64,000 bases of DNA from Metallyticus violacea (lineage: Eukaryota > Arthropoda > Insecta > Mantodea > Metallyticidae): positions 312,341,012 to 312,405,011 of the forward strand of contig CM060846.1 in NCBI GenBank assembly GCA_030762175.1, given 5' to 3'. Positions within the stretch are counted from its first letter, which is position 1; each line of letters starts with the position of its first letter. The translations under genes were made by a program, and so were the position numbers. Under the pieces are notes generated by a model. The model was not told where the DNA came from, made no database searches, and worked only from the letters and a program-made list of their open reading frames with translations. Below, one piece after another: positions 33,881 through 46,592 of the stretch.

Positions 33881-36303
33881 TAAGTTACCCCTAAAATCTA
33901 CTTTGAATATCGTAGAAATAAAATACAACTGTCACAGTAGCTGTGTATGCTGGTGTTTACTTTGCCATGATAGCTTCATTAGTGCGCATGCAATTGCATT
34001 GTAAAACTCTAAAACTCCGGAGAATATTTAATTTAACTTTATATACAGATTTATTCTAAACTAAGGGAACAACTTGGCATATTTATTATAACAAGACGTG
34101 TCAAAGTTTACATTGGTTACAAATATTTACAAACGTTTAACCGCAGTGCCACACAATGATAGTAAATGTCTACACACATGTTGCAGCATGATAATATCTA
34201 TAGTTGCGATGTGCCCTGACCGAAAGTAAGAATGTATGTACTGAAGGAAACTTGAAGCGTTTTTCTCTTCATAGTTTTTTTTTTTTTTTTTTTTTTATAA
34301 TAAAGAGTACATATGTTTGTACAATTTGTATTTAAAAATTCCTGCTCGAGCCTAAACTCTTCCCTGGAAAATACACAATTGAAACTGATGCACTGCATCA
34401 GCCAATGTTTGTTGGCTTGTCGTAGAGCCTGTGGTTACCGAACTCTGCTCGTGCACTACTTTGAACGCATGTTATTTCAGATTAAAGGAAGCCGTTCATT
34501 GTACTGTTGTGGCTGGCGAGCCGTCCCTTACTGAAAACACTTCAGTGTTTGTTTGTTTTTTTTTTTTTTTCTCGTTATATTGTTTGGATGTCATGTGACC
34601 CAACTGTCGAAGTCGTTTCGACCATTCAAAACAATTAAATGTCTGGCAATGACAATAGCAGGAGACCTCGGGTACCGTTGATTGACCTGGTCACTTGTAT
34701 TCCCTCAACACCATTTCGTTGTTAAATGCTCCATTGTAAGCAACGCAACTCTTATGAAGCATGTTGACTGACTCAGAATGCATTTCTCAGGCTTTTCATT
34801 TCCACGTCAAGGCTTAAGAAAACTCATATCTCAGTAGTGCTGTTCTCTTTTTATTTAAAATGAGAAACTTTAGACACGTTTAAGTGTTCATGAAGTAAAT
34901 GACACTCGTGGAACTGTAGTTCAAGTTTAATAATATTCATTTGTTACAGCTACTAGAGTTGAATCCTATTGGCCGAAATAAGTTACGCCTGGGCAGGTTT
35001 CTTTCCAGTGCTTCCATTTTTTCATGCCACTCAATTCTGTTTTTATTTTCATGATTATGCAACCATCGCATTACTGTACCTAGGATGTTATTGATTAATA
35101 ACGCAACAAAGTAATGTCTCATCCATAAAAGAAATCAACGAATTATTTTATTTCAGTCATATTGAAAATGTTTAACACATTGTTTAAAAAATGTGGAGTG
35201 CTTCAGAAAAATTACCATAATTCTAATTGTAATTATTTCAGTTACTGCTCAGGGCTTTGTATGCAGCAGAGCCAGTTTAATTTATTTCGAGGATCCTTCT
35301 TTTAAATGTAAGCAAATTCTGCCTGATCTAAGAGAAAGAAATGAAAAAACGGCGAAACGTTCGAATGATTCTATATTGACGTAATATTATTTGCGGTGCA
35401 GAATTTTCAGTACTGAGTTGAACCATAGAGATTCTTTCTTAAAGATTATTTATTCAAAAGAAATGACAGAAGATTTGTATTCGCCGCTTTAACTTCCAGG
35501 TTTTCCGGTGAATTTTTTAAAACGCTGGTTATGCCACTTTTAGCACACTTTTATGTAAACCGTCCAAGCGCCTGAACATACGAGAGAAACAGTTGTTTAT
35601 GTTATAAAAGAGGCAAGTTGAAAACAAATTTTCACTGACAATAGAATCCGAGACTTATTAGCTTTACTAACACAAGGATTGCAAGCGTGGCTTTTTCTAT
35701 CCCAAATTCAGCTCTATAAAAAATATATTTTGTACCATCTTAATTTTACCTAACTTAATATCAGTGAATACGTCCAGTTATAGTATTCCATTGTTTGTCG
35801 CTAGGCTACTGTTGAATAAAATACCTGTAATTATTTACACAGAAAATTATGGCGGACATTTAAATTATAATAAAATAATTCCATGTGAAGTAGAAGTAGC
35901 GAGGTCAAAAAGAGATATGAAAGACCAAACACAAACTTATTTAAGGCCGCGGTTCTCTTAACTCTAGCTCGCAAGGCCCTCGCAGGAGTCCATGAATTTT
36001 TAAGAGAGCATTTTTTCCTTGAATGTATGCTTAGTAACAGCGAGTTATGAGGAAAAAAATATGATACAAATCAACGATGTGTGTTTATTCAGGATAAGTG
36101 TATTAGAATAAATTGAGTGGACTAGAAAGTTCCGTCATAGTTTCTAGGCATCTTAGGGCAGCAAACTGTTTAGACTGATTTCCCCAGACTATCAAGGAAA
36201 AAACATAAAATAATAAATATATGTGTATGTGTTTCGTAACAATTGTGTGAAAAGTCATATGCAGCAACTTATCTAAAAATCAAGTGCAGAATCAGTTTGC
36301 AAA

Positions 36304-36307
<4 letters not shown>
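33881..36307. other. AT-rich unannotated stretch
   Basis: No gene recognised. Contains a run of 22 T at 34275-34296 and 15 T at 34556-34570, neither attached to an element I can identify. Confidence 0.45.

Positions 36308-36358
<51 letters not shown>
36308..36358. repeat. (ATA)n microsatellite
   Basis: About 17 pure ATA units. Confidence 0.97.
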
Positions 36359-36359
<1 letters not shown>

Positions 36360-38705
36360 AAACCTGATATGTCATGTCCTCTAAGTAAAATGTAACAATA
36401 TTACTCTCATACGAAAATTAAAATTAACGAATAATGTTGTGCCATCATATATCGTTAGTTATTAATGCTTTATGCGTGTTATATATATTTTAATGTAATA
36501 CTTGTGTATAACAAAAGGCAAATGCTGAAAAAATATGCATTTATCTGTTTGTTTTTCTTCAACACCAATGATTAATGTAAAAACTATAAATTCAGGATTT
36601 TTTAGTATCTCTGATTTAATGAATAAATTCATTTTTATTTTCCACTCTGACTTTAGTATATGCCATTATAATGCTGCATTTAGTTAATTTTACGTTCATA
36701 ATAAAGGGTGCGGTTGACAATGGAAAGTAAACTTGTTTACATCCCTAGGAATGTATTAAAAGAATGGTTTCGCATCAAACAATTGAATTCCTAGTTTTAT
36801 GTGTAAACAATTCGCATAAGATACTGAACCTCTTGAGTATTCACAGATATTATTACGTTATGTAAAATCAAGATAACGATAAAAGTTCATTTTTAACAAT
36901 ACAGATGTGGAGTTGTATGCAGTTTGTGTGTTAAGTACTTTTGAGCAGCATCGGCTTCTATTGCAAAAGCACTACTTAGCTTCCTTACGGAATAAATATA
37001 GCCTTCATTTTCTTTTTTAGGATGCCGAATAAATTTGAATGTGTTTTATTAACAGTTAAGACTATTAGGAATAGAATAAATTACATCGTGTTTTAGTTGA
37101 CGCGATACATAGTTCAAGCTGTAAATGTTTTGACGTTTTTTTAAAAAAATGCTTGATCTCTTTTAAGGTAACTTTTCATTAGTCTATTTTTGTTACTATG
37201 CTCGTTCTTTCCTCCGCGCTTTCAAGAATTCAGGGATTTGCTGTGTAAGATATTTGCAGTTTAAGATCAGTTTGTGTTGGTGTGCATCCACATTTTCAGG
37301 GGGGAAATGAAGCGTAACAATAATAGGTCTGGAAGCAGGTTAACAAATAATGAAACTAATATGTCCAACGTGCATAGAACTACGTGATGTGTAAATAATA
37401 ACGCATTTCGCTGTTATTTCATAACGGCTAAAGCAGTTTCATTCCCAACGCACATTCAAAGTTGGGCAAATATTCGTCTCGAGAGGTCGCTGTTTTCCGT
37501 TTGGATGACTTTACATGCCTCATACGAGTGAAGGTATGGATCATTATATCAGATAGGTGTAGCAGTAAAGGGTAGAGAAGTGGCGGAAGGGGAATCATTC
37601 CATGCATTTCTAATACGGTAACTGTTTGAAACGTAACACACCCCCTTGCCCCTCGCAGCACACTGGTTGAAAGACCTACAAGAGCACCCTATCCCTCGCT
37701 CTTTTCCTCCCTTCGTATTTCCGCTCTGTACCTTGTAGCTTGTACCCACCTACCGACATACCTTGGTAAATATTTGCTCGACTTTTAAACGTGCGAACTA
37801 ACCTTTAGGCCATAAAACACGACACAAAAACATATATGTTTTCTCCTTCTCACTGAGTCACGGTGAGTGTGGCGAAAGTAAACATTGAGAACGTGTCAAT
37901 TCCCTCAAGCCTTCCACCTGCAACTCCCAGGTTCGACCACGTTTGCGAGTCTGAACCCCAGCTTGAATATAAATAGACCTTTAAACATATATCATACGGG
38001 CTGTACGTGACCTTTGCCATTTAAAAACGGAAACGTTGTGGGTCATAGTTCAGAGCATCCGTGCTCTGATTGTTAATTTAGTTTCCTATTCTTGATAAGA
38101 ACAAGAGATCCCTTCTTTAATTCCGACAAAGCCAGATTAGCAGTATCCTGTTCGCAGCTTCGTACATGTAAATTGGGAGTTGTTTGAAACCTTAGATTTA
38201 ACAGTTGACATCAACTGTTACAATTATGTTAACCCAACCCAAAGAATAAATAATCTCTTCACACAGGGTCCATATGGTGCAAAATCATTCAATTTTCATT
38301 ATCACAGTTAAACATTGGAATTTACCGGTAAAACAGTAAATACAGGCTGTTAATGAAGAACTCTGAAATATGTACACCCTAAGTAGGAGGGACTTTGACA
38401 TTTGAGACAGGGAATACAGGGTTAAAGATTTCAAACTTACATGTTGGACTTAAGTTTCTAAAGGATATGCACACCACAGACTTTTACCTTTACTTGCACA
38501 GACGCCAGTGATGCGAATGGCTTCTATTAGGGAATTTTCCTCTGTAGATCTCAGTAACTCTTGCTTCCTATAAACCATGCGCATGTCGCCAATCTCGGAA
38601 AAACTGTAGCCTTTTTTAATTTCTTCAATTTGTAATCTATTTGATGAATTATTTTGTCTTATATGTTTTGGTTACAAATCAAACAATTTACAAATATCTC
38701 GCAAC
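36359..38705. other. Unannotated stretch
   Basis: No gene recognised. A near-perfect hairpin, TAACAGTTGA-CA-TCAACTGTTA, lies at 38199-38220. The block at 37430-37960 is less AT-rich and holds two overlapping minus frames (77 and 66 codons) without motifs. Confidence 0.45.
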
Positions 38706-38715
38706 ATTAAGTAAA

Positions 38716-38992
38716 ACCGCCACGGGTGGCCGAAGTCGTTAAGGAGCTGACTCGTGAGCGGGAGTCTAGAGTTCGATTCCCACTATCCTCCCTGACTGAG
38801 GTTTTTTCCAGGTTTTCCTCACTCCTCATAAATAGTAAATGCTGGGCAGGTGCCCTAAAAATAGGCCTGGAACGCTTTCTTCCTTTTAAAAAAATATTCT
38901 TCCCCAATTTGTCATTTCATCTCATATATCATCAGTGTCACCGCCTGTGATACCTTAGCAGTTAAAACGAGCATTAAACATTATTTAAAAAA
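38716..38992 (+). mobile_element. SINE family A copy
   Basis: Full-length copy: CCGCCACGGGTGGCCGAAGT, B box GTTCGATTCCCAC, body TAAATAGTAAATGCTGGGCA and ATAGGCCTGGAACGCTTTCT, and end GAGCATTAAACATTATTTAA. The flanks ATTAAGTAAA (38706-38715) and ATTACGTAAA (38993-39002) are a 10-bp target duplication with one mismatch. The head lacks a few bases against its relatives (the segment after the B box is shortened). Confidence 0.9.
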
Positions 38993-39002
38993 ATTACGTA
39001 AA

Positions 39003-40047
39003 TAGCAGGATAGCAACGTTTTTCTAATAACTGAATTCGTATTAGCACTCCAATGCAGTGGCTTAAAATCATGTGTTTAACCTGAAATTTGCCAGATTAT
39101 TTTAACGATAGATAGTAATTCATTCGTTATCAACATTTAGGTTTATTTCCGTTATTAAGGAAATTTGAAGCTCTTTTAATACAAATTTAAACATAATTTA
39201 GCTTTGATATGAATTCCTGTGCACCAAATTACAATTACTTCAATAGCCCACAACTTAGACATTTTACGTCTGTGATCCTTAATTTGGACATTTTACCTCG
39301 AAGATCTTATCTCAAATTACTTGGTCATTTACAATTTGTACATTTAGTAGAATATTTATTACATATAAATGCATTGTTTTATCCCTTAAATTAGTTTAGT
39401 CTGCTTTCATAATTAATGCATTATTTTAATACTTATTTTGTAGTACTTGTCTTTTAATACAATTTTTACAGCATAGAATAATCCCAGGCAGCTTTCGGGA
39501 CAAGTCTCCATTTTTTTTTTTTTTTTCTGAACCGGAGAGTAAATGTCACAAGAAGATACATTTTAAAAAGAAGTAAAAAAATTGGTATTCACGAACAATA
39601 ACTCTTTGCCTTATTATGCCCGTGCTCTAATCATTGATCTGTACGGCCACACCGCGAATTTCTCTTGTTTGCATTTACGTATCCACACCTGGAAGTAATA
39701 GCGTTGCTCAGATTTAAATCCTAAAAGGTTTGCGGACATTGAATACTTCTGGCCATATTCGAGTTAACCACTTTATGAGGATTAATTTATATTTGACGTG
39801 GTTTTCACAGGATTTAAAATGGAAATGAGTTAGGAAAAATCTATGGTTAGGCCGGGACCCAAAAGCAATCTTACTTATTGCCTGTTGCAGCTTACTTTAA
39901 CGCTAAGCGTGGGGCTGCTAGTGTAGTTGTTGACTACAAAACATAGGAGATTGAAGAAATGAGACGAACGGTGGAGTCTAAAGCGTATTCCGAATAGTGT
40001 TACGAAATAAGATGCACATGCATGAGTAATTAGATCAAACAACGTTC

Positions 40048-40049
<2 letters not shown>
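39003..40049. other. AT-rich unannotated stretch
   Basis: No gene recognised; a T16 run lies at 39511-39526. Confidence 0.5.

Positions 40050-40110
<61 letters not shown>
40050..40110. repeat. (ATA)n microsatellite
   Basis: About 20 pure ATA/TAA units. They create reverse frames with runs of Leu or Tyr (157 and 86 codons), which should not be annotated as proteins. Confidence 0.97.
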
Positions 40111-42844
40111 GTGGGTTAGAAAGTATATAAAATATTTTTCTCTGTATTTTACCTCGCCAACCAAGACAGCAGCCATAAATAAACATTTTCCAAAATGAAC
40201 TGATCTTTCCGCAGAGCTGTAAAGAATAAGACGTATGACATAGGCAGTAACTGAGCTCACCACCACTAAAGTAGTTGAAACGGATAACATTTAGAGCACT
40301 GAGAGGTAAGCAAATTTCTCTCATCATTTCGGAAATCCCGATTCCCATTTCAAACCCAAGTATTTTCTGTATCTGTTATATGTATTTTTAGCCTTGGCGT
40401 TTAAAAAGGAAGCAGAAGCTTTGAGAGTATGTTTCCTACAACTTAAGATTGGCAGCAGTACGCCTCGCTATTTTAGGACCTTTCTTCCATCTTGAATTTG
40501 ATGTGAAAGGGCATAAGATATGTCAACGACCAGGAAGACCTTACTCAATACCTATAACATTTACTTTACGTTTAATACTGTACCAAATGCAAATAAATTG
40601 ATTAGCAATAATATTACAGTGTGAAAAGAGTAAAAGCCTAAGACAATTCCATTTCCATATTTTTACGGAATGAGCACCATGCACAAGCCAGACTTATTCC
40701 CACAAGTTTGACTCCCTAGATATTCATTAAAAGTTTTAAGAAGTCAATTTCTGGGTCTCCAGTTACATGTCAGTTTGCTTGGAGAGAGTAGTAGCCTTTC
40801 ATTTCCGTTTAATCTTAGGAAATGTAGAGGAAAGTTTCATCTTTTCAATACGCATTCTACTTATTACAAATTCCATCGAGTTTTCGAATCTGTTTACTGT
40901 CATTTTGCATGTTCCTTTTCAGAAGATGATGTGGAGAGTCTCTCAAAGACGGCTTTGTTGAGATTTAGTCTCTTCGTGTACCCATCTAGGAAAACAAACA
41001 ACATGTACCACGTGGTTTTGTTTCGTGATTAGATAGAGCCGAGTCCTGCTTTTTTGTGTTTGCCTCACCACAAGCCGTCCTCAGGAGGTAAGCATCTCGG
41101 ATGGATGAAGATACTGTATACGCTTTCGGCAGCAAAGTTCCTACTTTTGAAGGCGAAACAAAATAGGAACTGGGACAAAGGTTCCTCTTCGGTATCAATG
41201 CTTTCTGAACACCTGGATCAAGAATGACCCTCATCCGCGCAAGAGGGACATATGCCATTACTTTCCGAGCCTTTAAAGTCTAAAGATAATAATTACATTC
41301 CTACACTTTAGATCAGATTTGTGTTGAATTTGAATTTTGCAAAAAATGTTGGAATATATGAAAGTTCTCTTTTTGTAATTTACAATTATACACGAGATTG
41401 CTAAAGAATTGCACAGAAACGTATAGCCTTTGTCTTCGAGAAAGAGCGAACACACTAAAGAAGTAAACGAGGAGCACAATTCGAGAGCCAGGAAAGCATA
41501 AGTATGTGACTGTGGTTCATGAAAATTCCACCAACAAATGAATTAAACTACAAAGATAATTAACACCGAATATAAATAAAGATCAGACAAATATTATGTA
41601 AAGCGTTGCACAAAGAGTTTGGCTTCTTTCTTATACGCATTCAAACATTTAGATGAATTATCACTCTGTAAAAGCGCCAAATGGAATGAATGTGAAGATT
41701 CAGTATCCAAATTGTTTGACTATAAGTGATAGGCTTTAAATTAAACCCTGTTGTTAGGCACAGAATACGCAGAGCAGTACCATGCTCTACTCCATTATTT
41801 GTGATAAATATGCTAGCTCACTTGCATTTGGGTATACTATAGAATTATTTAACGCCATAGAAAATGTTCGTGCCTACAAACTCAACGCGAAACTCTTCAA
41901 AACGTTCCGAAAAGTTGTATCAACAGCATCTCCGATGGTCACACTTGCGGGCCTGCAGACGCATCCTCTGAGCTTTAGACCACTTTTTAAGTAATACGAC
42001 AGAGGTAGTTGACAATACGGGTTTCACTTTTGGTTCCCTTCCTCTTGAGTGACTCCAAAACCCGGTGAATGGAAATTCCCAACACGCACAAAAGAAGTTT
42101 CAAGTGTAGAGGAAGAAATGTCATGCACCCTGGAGAAGATCTGGGAGCAAGTAAGTGTGTGTACAAAGCTAGCGTTGACTTGGCAATTGGCAGGGCCCAA
42201 CCGTCAATAAATAAGATGGACACTCCAAGAAATTTCAGCTTCTACCGGCGCTACAATGCCGCAATTGTAACACAAAAGCCTAATACTCTCGAAGAAGTAA
42301 ATACAGACTTATTACCTCTTTTCACATACCAAACATTTGTACGGAAGAATCCTTATTTCTCAAGTTTTTCAGCGTATAGAGATTTAAGGTTTAGAATAGA
42401 ATCGGTTTGTTTTCCTTCAAGCATCCTTCCATGCTCTGTATAATTTCCTAAAGTAATACTTATAATGTCCAAACGTAAAATACATTTGATCTCGAAATTT
42501 CTTAAATTGCTTGAGAAGATAAGACATACAAGTAAAAGAACTGTCAACTGTTATTGGTGCGGCATTATTTGTTACCATAAAGTAGGCTATAAACGACGAA
42601 ATTACTGCATAAAGCACATAACATAAGTAAAGAGTAAGTGGATGTAAAGTTTATTTCCATTTTCATGAAGTAGTTTATTGTCGTAATTGATATTGATAGC
42701 GGACGAGGGATCAGAGACCTTCCCAACGACAAACCTCCGCAACACCGCGCCCTGGCACATTCAAGCCTGTAAAGCTGCCAAATAATAGCGGAAAATTCGT
42801 GGAAAGGAAATATCTATCACAGTATTCGCCGAAGCGACAAGCGA
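40111..42844. other. Unannotated stretch with motif-free frames
   Basis: No gene recognised. A 124-codon ATG frame at 42069-42443 (MEIPNTHKRSFKCRGRNVMH...) and a 90-codon minus frame at 40986-41258 are the longest. Neither contains a motif I know, and both are overlapped by antisense frames, so I do not call them genes. Confidence 0.4.
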
Positions 42845-42846
42845 AG

Positions 42847-42985
42847 AAAAAAAAAAAAAAAAAAAAGAGGAAAAAATTACACAAGTTCAGGATGGCCAAC
42901 AGCAAAGGATTTGAACCAGGAATTTCCCCGAGTTCCACTCGTTGGTCAGGCAAAGTTTTACTGACAAGATATGTGGCATTTATTT
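42847..42985 (-). mobile_element. Possible third SINE type, fragment with box B
   Basis: On the minus strand this contains GGTTCAAATCC, an exact RNA polymerase III box B, followed by TTTGCTGTTGGCCATCCTGA, a phrase I recall from tRNA-derived SINEs of other insects. A T20 tract (A20 on the plus strand, 42847-42866) follows. Box A is unclear and no flanking duplication was found. The assignment rests on that phrase alone. Confidence 0.35.
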
Positions 42986-43324
42986 TTCAAAAAATTGTTA
43001 GTTTCGAATATTTCCAAAACTTTTAACATTAGCTTTCAAAATAAAAAGTTTGGGTCTTCTTTAGTGGAAAATTTTGTTCTCATTTGGCCTACTTCCTGGT
43101 ATTGTGTTTTGAGCTATTACAAAGTAACATTCTTTGACCGCACGCCGTCTTTCAAAATCTCTCGTCGCAAACCCCCAAGATTTAACTCAAAGTTTAAAAT
43201 TCTAAAGTTACATCCTATACCTTTTTTAAATGTTTTTTATCACTGTTTTACAAAATTTAAACATAAAACCAAATAAATGCATTTTAAAAATATTTTCTTT
43301 TTAAATGTAGTATATTCTTACACA

Positions 43325-43740
43325 ATGATAAAATTATAAGTAACAGTACATTAAAATTATATTAAACGCAAAAATCCTACTATTAATGGCTAAATATATG
43401 ATGACTTGATATTATTCTTTAATTTAATTTCTAATTGAGAGGGATAATGCTGCATTTCACTTACGAGCCATGAATATCATCTTAATATTAGAAATTCCTT
43501 TTTTGTTTTCTGATTCTGCGTTTTTCAACAGCCTTCATTCGTAGTCCTCCTTTTTAGTCCAGAAGATTGAACCTATGCAGTTTGCTACCAAAAAAATGCG
43601 TGCTGTTTCCAGGGAAATTATGACGGTACATATGAGTGTTCTGCCTCAACCACGTTTTCGATTTACCTATTTGACAGCTCTTTCGGAAACAAATAGTTGC
43701 ATTCAATTTGATTCTATATTTACTTTACCAAAATAAACAT
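43325..43740. mobile_element. Diverged relative of the hAT-like element at 6562
   Basis: This stretch aligns in order with the interior of the 6562-7159 element: TTATAAGTAAC, then TTCTAATTGAGAGGGATAAT against TTCTGATTGAGAGAGATGAT, then GCATTTCAC, TTCTGATTCTGCGTTTTTCA, CATATGAGTGTTCTGCCTCA against GCATGAGTGTTTTGCTTGA, and CATTCAATTTGATT. I cannot locate the terminal repeats or a target duplication, so it is an old, eroded or deleted copy. It shows that the 6562 element belongs to a repeat family. Confidence 0.65.
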
Positions 43741-44044
43741 GTCTTATTTATTTCAACAGAAACCAGGAGGGATATTTTTATTTACTTTCCTGAGAATTTC
43801 AGGGTTTCGTTCAGGCACTGAATAGGCAACTGGAATTTGCTGCCTAATTGCTTATTCTTGGTAATTATGAAGATTTAATGAATTTGCATGTAACGGTGGT
43901 TGCAGTAAATAAATACAGAAAAGATTGCGTATTATTATTTACATTATGTATTTGAACCTTAACATTTCTGTATAGTTGAGAACTATTCTTTTTCAGTAAG
44001 AATGTGGCCTCTGTTTATTTATACGAGCCTGGTTTTATGATAAA
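43741..44044. other. Spacer between hAT-like remnant and mariner fossil
   Basis: No feature recognised; the mariner left end should lie near 44000-44045 but I could not define it. Confidence 0.4.
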
Positions 44045-45070
44045 GAATAGAAGTTCATTCTTCCAACACTAGTCCCCTTGAAGTTCAATAGACTTAATCC
44101 AACGTTTCTCCAGGTTCCTGCTTCCTTGGTAAAGTGGGTTCCTTCGTGATCCTTAAAATACTCGTTACCTCCTACATGACCCCTTCATTTGACTTAAAAA
44201 TGACTCCAGTCGGGAAAGTTTTGCGTTTCGAGAACAGATGGTTATCCAAGGGAGCGATATCGGGTGAATACAGTGGATGCGGGAGCAGTTCAAATTGTAG
44301 TTTGGACAATTTGTAATAAGCGACACGGTTTTAATGCACCGGCGCATTGCCACTGTCTTTTTTTTTTTTTTTTTTTTTTTTGGGCATTCCCAGACGTTTT
44401 TCCGCGATTACCATCTTCATTTTCTCCAAAAGTGGTGTATAGTATTCTCTGGGTTTCCCCTTCTCCAAGTAGACAATTAAAAGAATTCCTTTGCGTTCCA
44501 AAAACTGAAGTCATCTCCTTTGCACGGACGGAATGCATTTCGACTTTTTCAGAGACGGTTCGCTTCATGCGATTCAATGTTTAGACTTCTGTTTCGTTTC
44601 ATATGTATAGTAATGAATCAAGGTTTGGTTCATAGTCGCGAAATGTCGTACATACCTGGGTTGTTTTTAAATATTTCCAAACAGTCGGTCAATGGTCACT
44701 TTTTCTTCGGACAGGGCATTCACCTTGCGCAAAGTTTTTTCATTATGCAAAATAAAATGAACCCTCTCCATTGAAATGCCCATGGCGCCTGCTAACTCGC
44801 GCAATTTTAGTCGTCCGTCAGCCAAAACAATACCATGGACTTTATCGACGATTTTTGACCTCAAAATTGATTTCAGAGCTCGAGGACGTGGTGCTTTCCC
44901 TATGCTTGTTCTGCTGCAGTTCGACTCATTTACCCAAAATCGAGCGATTTCATAGGAAGAGTATGTCATCCTAAGTAGACAAAAACAATCTCATATGTCC
45001 TTTGCTGCTATCTCATTGAGAAAATGAAATTGATTCACACCACAAATTCCAGTCTTATTCCTTTGTCACT
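44045..45070 (-). mobile_element. Second mariner fossil (DD34D type)
   Basis: Transposase relics on the minus strand, N to C from high to low coordinates. A broken N-terminal region lies at about 45060-44970. A 101-codon frame follows (44969-44667) with a helix-turn-helix segment KIVDKVHGIVLADGRLKLRE then LAGAMGISMERVHFILHNE. A broken middle contains DSGNAPVH near 44345, matching the second catalytic block. FELLPHPLYSPDIAPLDNHL at about 44235-44294 carries the third, and the C-terminus is RWIKSIELQGD followed by TAG near 44070. A run of 24 T (44358-44381) interrupts the frame just before the second block. It is a different lineage from the element at 13007. I could not identify the terminal repeats. 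Confidence 0.85.
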
Positions 45071-46276
45071 GTCACTTGAAATGCTTTATTCTCAACAATT
45101 GCCAGACAATAAATTAACATCAGAATGATTTGTGACCATGGAACATTGATACATAGAATGCAAACTTTACTAACATGTATGCAATTGTTGCTATGGTCCT
45201 CTATTAGTAGGCGAACCATGTATCTTATCAATTCAACCTCGCAGGCTACAACATAAATTCATTTCTATAATATTTTTATTTAAAAACTCGACTATACAAG
45301 GCAGCAGCACAAATAAACATAATATATTTGTTGCATCAAGAACTAAAAGTGTAAAAAACCCGGTGACAATGGTAATCGCAGGTGTTTGCTTGCGCTAAAA
45401 TCCAGCCCAGGAAAGTGTTTCGACAATTATGTCCTAATTTCGGAATGCAGTGCCAAAATATTAAAGAATTCTTTATTTAAACTTAATTTGGTAAGGAGAA
45501 ACATTCAGAGTTTTATAGGGAGCATTTTTTTTTTCCTTTAGAGCATATTTCTGCTGAGCCAGTTTTCTTTGAACTCTTCAGGGAACATTCCCAAAACAGG
45601 TCGACTGTTGTTTCCGCAGCATTCTGCCCGTTATTGCATCTATCGACAAATTATTCCATTTAGTCCCTTCACATTTTTGTTTGACGGCTCTTGAACATGC
45701 TACATGCTTTCTATATCAGCACGCATTTCCTCTTAACCTCTTCAGGTACGAGCTCCGACCTTATGCAAGCACTTTCTTCTTTTAACAATCTGTATATTTT
45801 TTCCTACCCTACTTCACTGTCAATATCCTGTAAAAGCCAGCGAGCTTTTATCCCTAAAACTAGCCATTATACCATGCCTCTCCAAGTTCCCTGTCCTTGA
45901 TATTGCTTTCTGTCGAAAGCACTTCACATTCCTTTTTTTCCATTCCCCATATATGCCTGGGCTCTCTGAGACTTGACTAATTTGCCCCCACCCTCGGGCT
46001 TGTCCTGGATATATTTTGAAACTATACCAATGCTGAATCATGCTGATTTCCAACGAATATTCTGAACGACTATTTGGTTCCCATAAATAACCGACAGACG
46101 CACCGTCATACTGTCATCCGTTTTCGGTTGTGCCACTACATCGGAAGGCGGATTGGAATTCCTTAAAAAAATGTTCTCCTCTATCCTTACTCTCTCGTGC
46201 CCTATTTATACCCCTCAATTACCCCAAAATGCTTAATCGATTCCCCTGATCGTAGCGGCATTTATCTCTCCTCGAG
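45071..46276. other. Unannotated spacer
   Basis: No gene recognised; the pyrimidine-rich stretch 45540-46270 holds overlapping frames of 69-77 codons without motifs. Confidence 0.45.
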
Positions 46277-46290
46277 CTATCAAATATTAC

Positions 46291-46578
46291 TTTTTTTTTA
46301 GTTTATTTACCCTCGTTAACATCTCAGGTCATCAGCTTTCCATTCAAATCAGGGCGTGAAACGGCCGACAAATTTTACTCAGAGGCCCCTTTTTTCAGGC
46401 TTGAGATTCCTTTTTCGTGCCGTAAATGTACAACATGGAACCCACGGCTACTTCCCTTCCGAAGGAAGTCATGCTTAGGATTTTACGCCCGAAAAAATCC
46501 ATTTATCCTGGCAGGGATTGAACTCACGACCTTGGGTTTAGAAGGCAAGTATGGTTACCAATACACCCCCAGGACCGA
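46291..46578 (-). mobile_element. SINE family B, complete copy with perfect target duplication
   Basis: The flanks CTATCAAATATTAC at 46277-46290 and 46579-46592 are an identical 14-bp target duplication, which fixes both ends. The minus-strand copy starts TCGGTCCTGGGGGTGTATTG (box A region), has loop CTTCTAA, box B GTGAGTTCAATCCCTG, then the family B body (TCCTAAGCATGACTTCCTTC, GGAATCTCAAGCCTGAAAAA, AGCTGATGACCTGAGATG), and ends in GTTAACGAGGGTAAATAAAC and a short A tract. Box B is mutated, so it is probably silent. Confidence 0.96.
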
Positions 46579-46592
46579 CTATCAAATATTAC

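Noticed and set aside
39875..40348. 157-codon minus-strand protein with a leucine run
   Set aside because: The frame is held open by the (ATA)n microsatellite; the flanks have no motif and no conserved start context.
42069..42443. 124-codon ATG frame as a gene
   Set aside because: No motif, overlapped by an antisense 78-codon frame, and no splice or promoter context that separates it from chance.
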